Of a DNA stretch of 64,000 nt, positions 35,929 to 48,017 are shown piece by piece. The DNA lies in contig OZ024783.1 of assembly GCA_964017065.1 (NCBI GenBank), positions 3,583,665 through 3,647,664 of the forward strand. The letters run 5' to 3'. The translations under genes and the position numbers were made by a program. The stretch is from Haliclona indistincta (lineage: Eukaryota; Porifera; Demospongiae; Haplosclerida; Chalinidae). The notes below the pieces were generated by a model. That model saw only the letters and a program-made list of their open reading frames with translations, was not told the origin of the DNA and ran no database searches. Every line of letters starts with the position of its first letter. The first letter of the stretch is position 1.

Positions 35929-37628
35929 AAGTGTTACACTGAGAAATTAATTTCACAACTAATAGAAAATCACAGTGTTATAGTTGTCTAACTATTTCCA
36001 ATGGTCCTGCCTTTCTTAACGTAAGAAACTGAGTGATGTCAGAGTTAGATTTAAGTATTTCGTCATCCATCCTTGTGACAAAAAAATTAAACGCATGAAA
36101 ATTCAACTTATTCTTTAATTATGTGTTATATGTGCACCTATCAAACAATTCGAAAAATTAACCAACGACAATCAATGGTATGTGCTGTCAGCAAAACAGC
36201 CGGATTGAAGTGAAAAAGGCAAAATTTTCAGTAGGCACAATACTGGCAGTTTTAATACCCAAAGTCCCATACACATAATTGTAGCTAGCCAAAGCATAAC
36301 TTTACAATGAACGAGTAATTAAGCTGCAATGCATCAACATGCGTCAGTTTCAGTGTGGTCACAAGTTCACTACTGCAACTTAACAATAAATATAACACAA
36401 CAATATTATTTATTTAATAAAAATAATTATAAGACCCTGGCAAGATCATCGATTTATTAGCAGCATGTATAGTCTTATCCCCAGACCACACCCTCTACTA
36501 AGCAAGCGGAAGAGGTGTGGTCTGGAGATGAAACTGCACATGTGCTGAGTGAGGAAGGTTATTTTTTAAATCTAAATTATTTTTAATGTAATTGTGTTTG
36601 TACTTTCAAGAAATGTGACTGTTTGTGCTCAAAATTGTCACAAAAAGTAGCTAGCTCTTTATCTCTATCTTAAATTTTTTAATCTTGAATAATGTCTAAG
36701 AATCAGAATTTATTATAGCCATAGTACCATAACTACTCAATTTGATGAAAGATTACTCTCTTGTGAGTATCTCACAAGAGGTTTAGTATAATATCCTTCT
36801 ATAAGTTTCGTTGTTTTCCCAGTCAATGGGTATAACTACACTTGCCCATGTCCAAGGGTATCTGGAACCAAATCCAACAAAGGGTAGCAATTCAGTTTTT
36901 CTAAATTAATTTTTGTTGTTCTTGACACTTAATAGCTAAAAATGTGTTTCAGGGCACCTTGAAGCCACAAATTAAAGTCAGAAATAGGTTTTTAGAGCAT
37001 GATTACTTACTAAAGCATTTATTATGTAGTCTAAAATTAATGATACAAGCGCGTGCCTCATTGCATTATTAGTCAGTGGTCAAGTGTAACCTATCAGGTC
37101 CAGTGTAATACTATTCATAGATCCAGCAATCCAGCAAATTTTTTTTCTCTGTGTCATCACAAGTTTCAATAGTTCACATGCAGGGTTTGTGCTCTTGATT
37201 GATAGTATGCTGGCTTTTGCTATAATTCAGTTTTACATCTGAAAACAATAATCAGCTAAAATTGAAATAATTCAAATGTTAATAATTTGACTGGTGCATG
37301 ATCACGATCAGTTGTCAGCTAAATGATGGACTTCATTTCTATTGATTTTTGTAGAACACATGTGACCAATTGGCTTTTACTTAGTTTCTGAGATCTAAAC
37401 CAGCAGGAGTATGCATTTTTTGTGTGACAATTATAATCACTATTCATTGTGTTCTTTTTGGTTGCTCTAATTCAAAAATGACAAATGATCAACTCTGCAA
37501 TAAACTAATTACCTAATAATTATTTATAATTATGTATAATTTTGTATGAGCGTTACATGCTTTAATAAACAGATCTTCATAAGAAGTTCACTATCACACC
37601 TTATCTCTTCAGTTCTTGAGGAAGAGCC
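35929..37628 (+). promoter_or_regulatory. 5' flank of gene 2
   Basis: AT-rich non-coding sequence. Two compact hairpins are visible: CCAGACCACACC/GGTGTGGTCTGG around 36481-36526 and the near-perfect palindrome CTCTTGTGAG/CTCACAAGAG at 36760-36782. The last 300 bp match the gene 1 upstream region. A TTATCTCTTCAG acceptor-like site (AG at 37611-37612) precedes the start codon, suggesting a 5'-UTR intron. The transcription start is not identifiable. Confidence 0.45.
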
Positions 37629-40600
37629 ATGCAAGTCACTGATCATGATGAGCCCGAGCTTGTGTGTGTAGAGGCCTTCAAGCAACGAGACCATGATGTA
37701 GCATTGCAATTGCTTCCTAGCCTGCAGCAACCAGCTGCTGTACGAACATCTTATAATATAGTACCTCATATACCAGATTCCATATCCACTGATGTTTCTT
37801 TGCTTCACTTGGCTGCAGTCAATGGCTGGATGGACATTGTAGCTATCCTGATAGACAAGTATGGCTGCAGTAGTCAATACTGTGATAGCCAGGGACAGAC
37901 TCCATTACACTATGCTACTTACGGTGGTAGTTTGACAGTAGTAATGTTCTTAATCACTAATCAGCTCTGTAATCCTGGCATTAGAGGGCAGTGTGGAAGA
38001 ACACTCCTCCATTATGCTTGTAAGAATGGTCACATTACAGTAATCCAGTATCTAATATGTGAACTGGATTGTGACCCATCATTAGCAGACAACAATGGTG
38101 ACATGCCAATACATATTGCTTGTCTTAATGGAATGTTAAAATTAGTCAAGTATCTTGTCACTGAACAACACTGTGATCCAAATAGTAGAGGACAATATGG
38201 TAGGACACCTCTGCATATTGCTTGTTGGAATGGTTACATGGACATAATCCAATATCTGATTCCTGGCCATGGGCTAGGTTGTGACCCAGCATTGCCAGAC
38301 AAGGATGGTAACATGCCAATACATATTGCTTGTCTTAATGGACAGTTAAATTTATTAAAGTATCTTATCACTGAACAACACTGTGATCAAAACAGTAGAG
38401 GACAATATGGCAGGACACCACTCCATTTTGCTTGTTGGAATGGTCAAATGGACATACTTCAGTACCTTACCTCAGAGATAGGCTGTGACCCAACGTTACC
38501 AGATGAAGATGGTGACATGCCAATTCATGTTGCTTGTCGTGATGGGCAATTAGATGTTGTCAAGTACCTTATCACTGAACAACACTGTGATCCAAATAGT
38601 AGAGGGCAATATGGTAGAACACCACTGCATTATGCTTCATGTAATAATCAGGTACACTTAGTTCAGTATCTGATTAAAGATCTAGGTTGTGACCCAGTAT
38701 TACCAGATGATAACGGTCACATGCCAATGCATATTGCATGTTTGTATGGTCAGTTTGAAGCTATTCTGTACCTTTTTGAAAGAACAAACTGTGATTATGG
38801 TTGTGATCTAGCATTACGTGACAAAGACGGTAATATGCCAATACATATCGCTTGCCTTGGTGGTCATCTGAATATTGTTAAGTATCTCATTGATACGCAG
38901 GGTTGTGACCCAGACAGTCTCAGTGAAAAAGAGGAAACCCCGTTATATTTTGCCAGCGTAAATGGTCACATAAATGTAGTAGAATATCTCATAGTTGAAG
39001 CACGATGTGACCCTTTTTTGCGAACTATTAACGGTGACATGCCATTGCATATTGCATGTCGTAATGGTCACTTTGAAGCAGTCAAGTATCTACTTACTGA
39101 AGAGCGACTTGATCCAAACAGTCTAGGAGAAATGTGTTGGACACCTTTTCACTGCGTTTGCAAAAATGGAGATATGAATATCATTGAATATCTTTTTGAA
39201 GAAATGAAATGTAACTACCAATGTCAAGACATCAATGGTAATATGCCAATACACATTGCTTGTCTTTTTGGGCAACTAGTAGTTGTCGAGTACCTCATCA
39301 CTGAACGACACTGTGATCCAAACAGTAGAGGAAAATATGGTAGGACACCTTTGCATTGTGCTTGTCAGAATGGTCACATGGATATAATCCAGTATCTGAT
39401 TACAGAGCATGATTGTGATCCAGCATTACCAGATGATAATGGTGATATGCCAATACACATTGCTTGTCTTTCAGGGCAACTAGTAGTTGTCGAGTACCTT
39501 ATCACTGAACAACACTGTGATCTAAACAGTAAAGGAAAATATGGTAGGACACCTTTGCATTGTGCTTGTCAGAATGGTCACATGGATATAATAATTTTTA
39601 TTACAAAGCTTGGTTGTGACCCAGCATTACCGAAGGACAAAAATGGCAATATGTCAATACACGTTGCTTGTCTTTTTGGGCAACTAGTAGTTGTCGAATA
39701 CCTTATCACTGAACAACACTGTGATCCAAACACTAGAGGAAAATATAGTAGGACACCTTTGCATTGTGCTTGTGAGAATGGTCACATGGATATAATCAAG
39801 CATTTGATTACAGAACATGATTGTGACCCAGCATTACCAGATGGTGATGATAATAGATTAATACACATTGCTTGTCTTTTTGGGCAACTAGTAGTTGTCG
39901 AGTACCTTATCACTGAACAACACTGTGATCTAAACAGTAAAGGAAAATATGGAAGGACACCTTTGCATTGTGCTTGTCAGAATGGTCACATGGATATAAT
40001 TAAGTATATTATTACAAAGCTTGGTTGTGACCCAGCATTACCGAAGGACAAAAATGGCAATATGCCAATACACATTGCTTGTCTTTTTGGGCAACTGGTA
40101 GTTGTCGAGTACCTTATCACTGAACAACACTGCGATCCAAACAGTAGAGGAAAATATGGTAGGACACCTTTGCATTGTGCTTGTGAGAATGGTCACATAG
40201 ATATAATCAAGCATTTGATTACAGAACATGATTGTGACCCAGCATTACCAGATGACGATGATAATAGATCAATACACATTGCTTGTCTTTTTGGGCAGCT
40301 AGTAGTTGTCGAGTACCTTATCACTGAACAACACTGGAATCCAAACAGTAAAGGAAAATATGGTAGGACACCTTTGCATTGTGCTTGTCAGAATGGTCAC
40401 ATGGATATAATTAAGTATAATTATTATTACAAAGCTTGGTTGTGACCCAGGATTACCGAAGGACAAAAATGGCAATATGTCAATACACGTTGCTTGTCTT
40501 TTTGGGCAACTAGTAGTTGTCGAGTACCTTATCACTGAACAACGCTGTGATCCAAACAGTAGCGGAAAATATGGTAGGACACCTTTGCATTGTGCTTGTG

Positions 40601-43600
40601 AGAATGGTCACATGGATATAATCAAGTATCTAATTACAGAGTATGATTGTGACCCAGCATTATCGAAGGACAAATATGGTAATATGTCAATACACCTTGC
40701 TTGTCTTTATGGGCAACTATTAGTTGTCGAGTACCTTATGACTGAACAACACTGTGATCCAAACAGTAGAGGAATATATGGTAGGACACCTTTGCATTGT
40801 GCTTGTCAGAATGGTCACATGGATATAATTAAGTATATTATTACAAAGCTTGGTTGTGACCCAGCATTACCGAAGGACAAAAATGGTAATATGTCAATGC
40901 ACGTTGCTTGTCTTTTTGGGCAACTAGTAGTTGTCAAGTACCTTATCACTGAACAACACTGTGATCCAAATAGTAGAGGAAAATATGGTAGGACACCTTT
41001 GCATTGTGCTTGTGAGAATGGTCACATGGATATAATCAAGTTTCTGATCAGAAAGCATGGTTGTGACCCAATATTACCAGATGATAATGGTGATATATCT
41101 ATACACATTGCTTGCCATTTAGGGCAACTAGTAGTTGTCAAGTACCTTATCACTCAACAACACTGTGATCCAAACAGTAGAGGAAAATATGGTAGGACAC
41201 CTTTGCATTGTGCTTGTGAGAATGGTCACATCGATATAATCAAGTATCTGATTACAAAGAATGGTTGTGACCCAGCATTACCGAAGGACAAACATAGTAA
41301 TATATCAATACACATTGCTTGTCTTTCAGGGCAACTATTAGTTGTCAAGTACCTTATCACTGAACAACACTGTGATCCAAACAGTAGAGGAAATTATGGT
41401 AGGACACCTTTGCATTGTGCTTGTGAGAATGGTCACGTAGATATAATCCAGTATCTGATTATAGAGCATGGTTGTGACCCAGCATTACCAGATGATAATG
41501 GTGATATGCCAATACACATTGCTTGTATTTATGGGCAACTAGTAGTTGTCCAGTACCTTATCACTGAACGACACTGCGATCCAAACAGTAGTGGAAAATA
41601 TGTTTGGAAACCTTTGCATTGTGCTTGTCAGAATGGTCACATGGACATAATAAAATATTTGATTACAAAGCATGGTTGTGACCCAGCATTACCGAACAAC
41701 AATGGAAATATGCCAATACACGTTGCTTGTCTTTTTGGGCAACTAGTAGTTGTCGAGTACCTTATCACTGAACGACACTGCGATCCAAACAGTAGTGGAA
41801 AATATGGTTGGAAACCTTTGCATTGTGCTTGTCAGAATGGTCACATGGACATAATCAAATATTTGATTACAGAGCGTGGTTGTGACCCAGCATTACCGAA
41901 CAACAATGGAAATATGCCAATACACGTTGCTTGTCTTTTTGGGCAACTAGTAGTTGTCAAGTACCTTATCACTGAACAACAGTGTAATCCAAACAGTAGA
42001 GGAAATTATGGCAGGACGCCTTTGCATTGTACTTGTGAGAATGGTCACATGGATATAATCCAGTCTCTGTTTACAGAGCATGGCTGTGACCCAGCATTAC
42101 CGGATGTTAATGGTGATATGCCAATACACATTGCTTGTCTCTTTGGGCAACTAGTAGTTGTCAAGTACCTTATCACTGAACAACACTGTAATCCAAACAG
42201 TAAAGGAAAATATGGTAGGACACCTTTGCATTGTGCTAGTGATCAAAGTCATATGAACATAATTCAGTATCTTATCAGTGAACAAGGCTGTGACCCTGCT
42301 ATTGCTGACAATGATGGCAAGACACCTTTGCATTATGCTAGTGGTGCTGGCCATATTCATGTTCTGAAGTGGCTGATACAAGATAGACGAATAGACGTAT
42401 TTAATAAAGACAAAAATGGTCGTACTGCAATTGATTATGCTGAATCCAGTCACAACAGCTATGAACTGTTAAATCTATTTAAACCTTTCCTGCAATCAAT
42501 AAAGTCTTATCCAATTCACTCATTCACTAAGACTATTATCACAGGGAACAGTGGTGCAGGGAAATCTTCTCTTGCTCAATGCATCATACAACAAGCCTCT
42601 CGTGGCTGGTTTCAGCGGTTCAGGAAAATTCCTCCTGTGGAACAGCTGACGGCTGGTATAAACACTCATTTTGTTTACAGTCCTAGTGTGGGAAACATGA
42701 TTCTGTTTGATTTAGCTGGACATGCTGAGTACAACTTCAGCCATTCTGCTATAATGGAAGTTGTTATACGAAAATCTTCAGCCATATTCGTTAATCTAGT
42801 TGATCTCAGCAAGAGTGAAGAAGAGATAACTCATGCTCTTTGCTACTGGCTCAACTTCATTCAAGAATCTTCATGTAAAAGTGAAGAGAAATCATTCCTT
42901 GTGATAGTTGGCAGCCATGTCGACATGATCACTGAGAATCAAAAGGAATCCAAGAAGTTGCTTGTAACTGAACTTGCAGAGGCGAGGAAAAAAAGATTAG
43001 AATATATTGGATTTGTTGGTATGGATTGTCGCAAGATGAACAATAAGAAATTCCCTTCTTTAGTTCTACAATGTCATCACTCTATATTGGATCAAGCACC
43101 TTCACTCAGTATATACTGTCATTTGTTGTATGCATTTCTTAGAACAAAGGTGGAAAGAATAGCTATTGATTTGAAAGATCTCATATCAAATCTTATTTCT
43201 GTTGGAGAGTCTCCCATTCCACTAGGTGTGGTTTACCTCAATGAACTGTTAGAGTCTCTGAATGAAATAGGTGTAATTATTTACATGAAGAACAAGCAGT
43301 GTGTGGAAAAAAGCTGGGTAGTAATAAAGATGGAAATTTTGTTGAAAGAAGTCAATGGTGTGCTGTTTGCACCAAAGCATTTCGAAGAGTATCATCCAAT
43401 AGCCAGCAATACTGGTATAATACATTTGTCTTCATTTCGAGAGCTCTTCTCCAAGTACGATCCTGAGATGCTGGTTGAACTATTGGTCAGTCTTGAGTTT
43501 TGTCTTCCTGTCAACTTGTCCAGTATTAATACTAATCTTCAAGCTACTGTTGCCACTGATGATGAAATAGATCGATTTCTATTTTTTCCTTCACTGTTGA

Positions 43601-44984
43601 ATACAGAGCAACCACAAGATTTAGTCATAGAACAATCTGATCTGGTTGCATTTGGATGGTGTCTTGGCTCTAAGGATTATCAGTACCAATATTTCTCAGT
43701 TCGCTTTCTACATGTTTTAATTCTCCGTCTGGCATACACATTTCCTTTACCTAAAGAAACTATTTCTGAAAGCTACTCTTTGCATGGACTTGAGCAGAGG
43801 TGTACTGTGTGGACAAATGGCATTTCCTGGAATAATGAAGATGGTATCAGGACAGTAGTGGAGGTTATCCAGCAAAATCGTTGGGTGGTAGTGACCATGT
43901 ACCACAACAAGGACATCACCAGACCAGTGGAGTACAGCAAGCATCGCAGTGCTGTGATCAGACTGGTTCTAGATCTTCAGAAGGAACTGGCTCCAGACCT
44001 GGAGACATTAGAGTGTCTCATCTCACCCTCTCTACTCCAACAGTGTCCATTGGAAAGTATTCCTGAGACTGCAAACCTATATTCTATCAAAGATACTGCT
44101 AGGGCTGTACTCCTCCACAAATCAGTGATTCTTAGTTGCACTAATGACAGTCATCAGCTCTCAACTGAAAAGGCTGTATTCTTTGAGCCATATTATCTCT
44201 TGAGTTCCTCCTCTGTGTGTGAGCTGATGGACAGCAACAAGAGTGACCAGACAGTCTCCTCTGCCCTTCTCAATGAGGTGAGGGAGTGCTGTCAGCTGCC
44301 TCATGATCAGCTGGAGTCACAGAGCCACTTGAGCTTGAGGCAGCATTTGGACAGTATGAGCATATTCACAGGAAGAAATCCACTGGTGAGTGGATTACTA
44401 TGGCTTTACGAATACTTTTTGTTGTATTCTTTTCTACAGGTAGTGGCAGAGCTTGATCCTAATGAAATTGTCAAGCAATCACTAACTTATGATGTAGAAG
44501 GTAAAATTAACTTCATGCTCTTGCGCCAATTTGACATTTGCGCTTTCATGTATAGCAACACCAGATCAGTCTTGTACTCAACATGTTCCTACTACTCAAT
44601 CAGTATCTACTCCTCCTAATGAGGAAGAACCACTAGTCATGGTAGACTTATCCAAAGTTCCTGATGGCACACTAGGTAAGGAGTGGATCAACTCTTTGAC
44701 TTTCATTTCATTCTCTCACTATAGATGACTCTCATCTATCAGTGTTAGTGACAGCACTGAGTACAGTGTATCAATGGTTCCCACTTGGTATCCGTCTTGG
44801 TTTGAGTTTTCCCACTTTGAAAACGATTGAGCAAAGCCAGTTGAAAGAGGTAGAGATGTGCAGAATAAATATGCTGGATACATGGCTGAAGGGACCGGTT
44901 GAAACTCGCAACAAACAGATTCTTCAAAGTGCTTTACAGCAACTCACTCCATCTATTACTGTCATTCCTATGAAATCTGACTAA
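37629..44984 (+). CDS. Ankyrin-Roc-COR-Death protein, gene 2 (DAPK-like, no kinase)
   Basis: Exons: 37629-44385, 44440-44500, 44556-44675, 44725-44984, all GT-AG with matching phases. It starts MQVTDHDEPELVCVEAFKQ. About 45 ankyrin repeats follow in alternating pairs (TPLHCACQNGHMDIIKYL / MPIHIACLFGQLVVVEYL), many nearly identical in DNA, from about 37790 to 42440. Near 40418-40430 a 4-base insertion (AAGTATAATTATTATTAC against AAGTATATTATTAC in sister repeats) shifts the frame. The open frame resumes in the next phase. The Roc GTPase has P-loop GNSGAGKSS (about 42545), DLAGHAEY (about 42711) and VGSHVD. A COR/winged-helix region follows, then a Pro/Thr linker (STPPNEEEP) and a C-terminal Death domain (VYQWFPLGIRLGLSFPTL, MLDTWLKGP). 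AKR copy D lies downstream. A single 4-base assembly error would make the gene intact. Confidence 0.9.
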
Positions 44985-45291
44985 GTGAGTTTCCAATAAA
45001 AGTTAATACTTCATAAAGCCTGGGTCTGGGTAAATTGGCACATAATAAATTCTGCTGTACTGTCAGGTATGATATTTTTGGTGATAAAATAGATTTTTTG
45101 TAAGGCTACATCATAGATATAGTCATCAGTGAGTTAGTATTATAGCCATGTCATTAGTTGTTAGATTAGGCGAAATAATTAATATTATTGTCATGAGGTT
45201 ATTGAGTCTGAATTTTTACCTGCAGGACAGCATGCTTGTGCATTATATTCTTGTGATACTTCTCCAATGCTTGATTCCTCTGCTTGTGTTT
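44985..45291 (+). promoter_or_regulatory. 3' flank of gene 2 with a polyadenylation signal
   Basis: AATAAA lies at 44995-45000, just after the stop codon. The region (CCTGGGTCTGGGTAAATT, then CCTGCAGGACAGCATGCTTG) recurs in inverted orientation at about 61495-61669 and 63260-63300, where element F2 splits it. No gene. Confidence 0.6.
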
Positions 45292-46291
45292 TGATCCTTG
45301 CTCCAGAATGCTGTGACCTTATGATTATCTTACTAGAGCTCCTGCCTCATGATGCCCTCACAACCTAATCTGACACTCACTCCTTTCACTCTCTCTCTTT
45401 CTTTGATCCTCCTGTCTATTATGGGATCAAAAATGATTTAATATTTATATAAAAATTGATGGCTAGCATGGTCGTGCACCATCAATCCTGTCTCCTGTTT
45501 GATCCAAGCTCATTAAACTGGATCCAATCCATCTCTCAGTCTTTCCTTACGTCTTATTTGATCCAAGTGTGATCATTGTTTAATTCTTCATAATTCTCGA
45601 CTCTATTTGCAGTTGATGGTCTCCATCAATCTCACTCTGTTCTTTTCGATCCAATCTCCTCATACTGGATCATGATATTAATTCGTTATCAATGTCCTCG
45701 GCTAACACAGTTAACCCCTTGATCACTAGCTCATCTTCAACCAGTCTCAATCAATGTTTTCTCTCTTTGTCTACTAGAGCACTCTGAGCTATAAAGACTC
45801 TCTTCGATTCTCTTCTACATAACTGATCAAGACTGGTTCCAGCCGCCTTCAACTCTCTAATTTTAAACTCTTTCCTCATTCTTTACCAGATCTTGTCTCC
45901 AGTGCATGAGAAGATCTACTTGTATATTCTTTATCGCCGACTCTCATGCAATCAGTTTGTGCATGATCATCATATTCTCTTTGATGTATAATAATTCTAA
46001 ACCTTATAACACGTCAAATTTTATGATTTATTATTTTGTTTCTTTTCCATCACATTCAATATTATTTTTTGGCACTCTTCACTTATCAATCATTCACAGG
46101 TTTCAATTTCACAGCTTCATTTCGTTTTTATATCATAAAAAATTGTGCAAAACTCCAAAAAATACACCATGGTTTTCCATGGTCAAAAAACTACTGTTAG
46201 AAAATTGTGACGTGTATTAAAATTTCGCGCCTTTTTGTAATAACGAGCAACGCCTTCTTTTGAGATGCTTTGTTGGTAGGGACAGTTCAGT
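45292..46291 (+). repeat. Spacer repeat upstream of AKR copy D
   Basis: The GATC-rich spacer again, slightly shortened. The inverted repeat at 46166-46183 has an extra T (CCATGG-TTTT-CCATGG type) compared with the other copies. Confidence 0.7.
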
Positions 46292-46416
46292 ATGATGCGC
46301 TATCGCTCGTTCGGTGAGGGTGGAAGAGTACTGTTGTCTGTGATTGGACTGGGAGGCTCTGGATACGGGAGAATATACGGAGAGTTTGACGAAGAGGCAG
46401 CGAGAGCAGGCCTCAG
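46292..46416 (+). pseudogene. Aldo-keto reductase copy D, exon 1 only
   Basis: Exon 1 is intact (125 bp, MMRYRSFGEGGRVLLSVIG, donor GTAAAC). Intron 1 is cut after about 35 bp by inverted element E4 (from 46451). No exon 2 or 3 follows before the assembly gap. The rest may be lost or beyond the gap, although the next sequence after the gap is transposon DNA. Confidence 0.8.
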
Positions 46417-46450
46417 GTAAACCAGAAATAAACTCATGTGCCATATTTAA

Positions 46451-47232
46451 TAGAAAATTAAAAAGATTTCTATCGAAATCAAAAGGATGTAGGGTTGTGA
46501 AATCTACCACTGGTCAACAATGTAAACTAACAAGGAACAAGCATGGAATGGTAACACGATTGACTTGCTAACAGACCATAGATCCCTACATCAGTGGCTA
46601 CTGTAGTTGACTATAGCTAGTTCAGCTTAGCTTGTTGCTGTTGACTGACACCAAACGTGCATTCAGCTTGTGACAGCTTATGTACAGCCACTGATGTAGG
46701 GATCTATGGTCTGTTAGCAAGTCAATCGTGTTACCATTCCATGCTTGTTCCTTGTTAGTTTACATTGTTGACCAGTGGTAGATTTCACAACCCTACAACC
46801 TTTTGATTTCGATAGAAATCTTTTTAATTTTCTTGTCTGTGTCCTTTTTTCTTTTCCAGTGAAGTACAGTTCAATATCATGCAATTACTGTGCCATCTTT
46901 GTTTCCACCATTGGTTTGTTTTCCTGTTGTTGATAGCTTTTCTTTATTATTAACAAACTTGTAGCTAAATAATTCTTATGCTGTAGATATCAGCTCGCCT
47001 ACGCGTGCATGAATACAGTGCATACGAGCCCCGCCCACACTTGTTTACGGCGGTTATAATTATCTGGCAAGGCAGAATGGTGATTCTGCGCATGCTAGCT
47101 TACCGTTCTTCGAAGACTCCAGACAAATATGTGTTCTCCGTGATCTATACGGCGTGGCGATACTCAAGCTTGTGCTTGGTCACGTGCGCTAACCACAGCT
47201 TGGTCACGTGCGTATTGCGCAATCACTATAAT
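46451..47232 (-). mobile_element. Palindrome-tailed element E, copy 4 (inverted, truncated)
   Basis: The palindrome is complete (arms about 46453-46597 and 46690-46832) and the body runs through the CACGTGCG words (47175-47215). The copy then breaks off near 47232, before the GATGGCGGC segment and terminal hairpin. It inserted in intron 1 of AKR copy D. Confidence 0.7.
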
Positions 47233-47258
47233 TATTACGCTGTGTCTACAGTGGGGAA

Positions 47259-47816
47259 TGACTCAATTCACCCGGTTTGAAACCGTTGCCATGGCAATCA
47301 CGTGATAACTATGGACGAATACTGTCAACTAAACCCAAAACCCTAAAAACCTTCTCCTAACTGCGCAGAGTCGGGAAGGGTATCCTAACCCGGGCCTTCG
47401 GCCCTTGGTAAGCCTAAGGATCGTCGGGAGGGGCGTCCTAAACAGGGCCTTCGGCCCTAGCTAAAGATCGTCGGGAGGGGCGTCCTAAACAGGGCCTTCG
47501 GCCCTAGCTAAGGATCGTGGGAGGGTTGTTCTAAACTAAGGATCGTCGAGAATGTTACTACTAGCTAGAAAACTTAAGTTTTTTTGTGAAAAAAAAAATT
47601 AATGGACACGGTGAGGATCGAACCGTGAACGTCTACATCACAAACCACCGCACTAAACCTCTGAGCCACCGGAACCTGCTGACCAACCGTTGCTACAAAC
47701 AAGGCTTTATAGTGATTCAGTACGCGCGCGCATGTAGATGAAATAAGCCCCCGAAGGGGGCTTGTGCACGTGACGTACCCGTGACGTAGTCGTTTCAAAC
47801 CGGGTGAAATGAGTCA
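47259..47816. mobile_element. DNA transposon with 25-bp inverted ends, carrying tandem repeats and a tRNA-like segment
   Basis: The ends (47259-47283 and 47792-47816) are inverted copies starting TGACTCA and containing TTCACCCGGTTTGAAAC. Inside, a GC-rich unit of about 47 bp (GATCGTCGGGAGGGGCGTCC, then AGGGCCTTCGGCCCTAGC) repeats about three times at 47385-47535. A tRNA-like block follows at 47604-47676. The right end abuts the assembly gap. No open frame. Confidence 0.65.
47604..47676 (-). repeat. tRNA-derived, SINE-like segment
   Basis: On the minus strand an A-box-like TGGCTCAGAGGTTTAGTGC and a B box GGTTCGATCC are correctly spaced. A T-rich run follows. The T-arm loop would have 11 bases (CACGG stem with CCGTG) and the acceptor stem does not close, so it is not a normal tRNA. 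It is best read as a tRNA-derived SINE head or a decayed tRNA. Confidence 0.5.
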
Positions 47817-47817
47817 T

Positions 47818-48017
47818 NNNNNNNNNNNNNNNNNNNNNNNNNNNNNNNNNNNNNNNNNNNNNNNNNNNNNNNNNNNNNNNNNNNNNNNNNNNNNNNNNNN
47901 NNNNNNNNNNNNNNNNNNNNNNNNNNNNNNNNNNNNNNNNNNNNNNNNNNNNNNNNNNNNNNNNNNNNNNNNNNNNNNNNNNNNNNNNNNNNNNNNNNNN
48001 NNNNNNNNNNNNNNNNN
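47818..48017. other. Assembly gap (200 N)
   Basis: A run of exactly 200 undetermined bases, probably a scaffold gap of unknown true length. Any open frame drawn across it is meaningless. Confidence 0.99.

Noticed and set aside
16492..44984. A protein kinase domain, expected if these were true DAPK genes
   Set aside because: No kinase motifs were found before the ankyrin repeats in either gene. Both start directly with a short helical segment and the ankyrin array.
47385..47535. Bacterial-type terminators (GGGCCTTCGGCCC hairpins), suggesting bacterial contamination
   Set aside because: The hairpins are units of a tandem repeat inside a eukaryotic-style transposon, and neighbouring genes have spliceosomal introns.
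47604..47676. A functional tRNA gene
   Set aside because: The A and B boxes are present, but the T loop is 11 bases and the acceptor stem does not pair. SINE-like origin is more likely.
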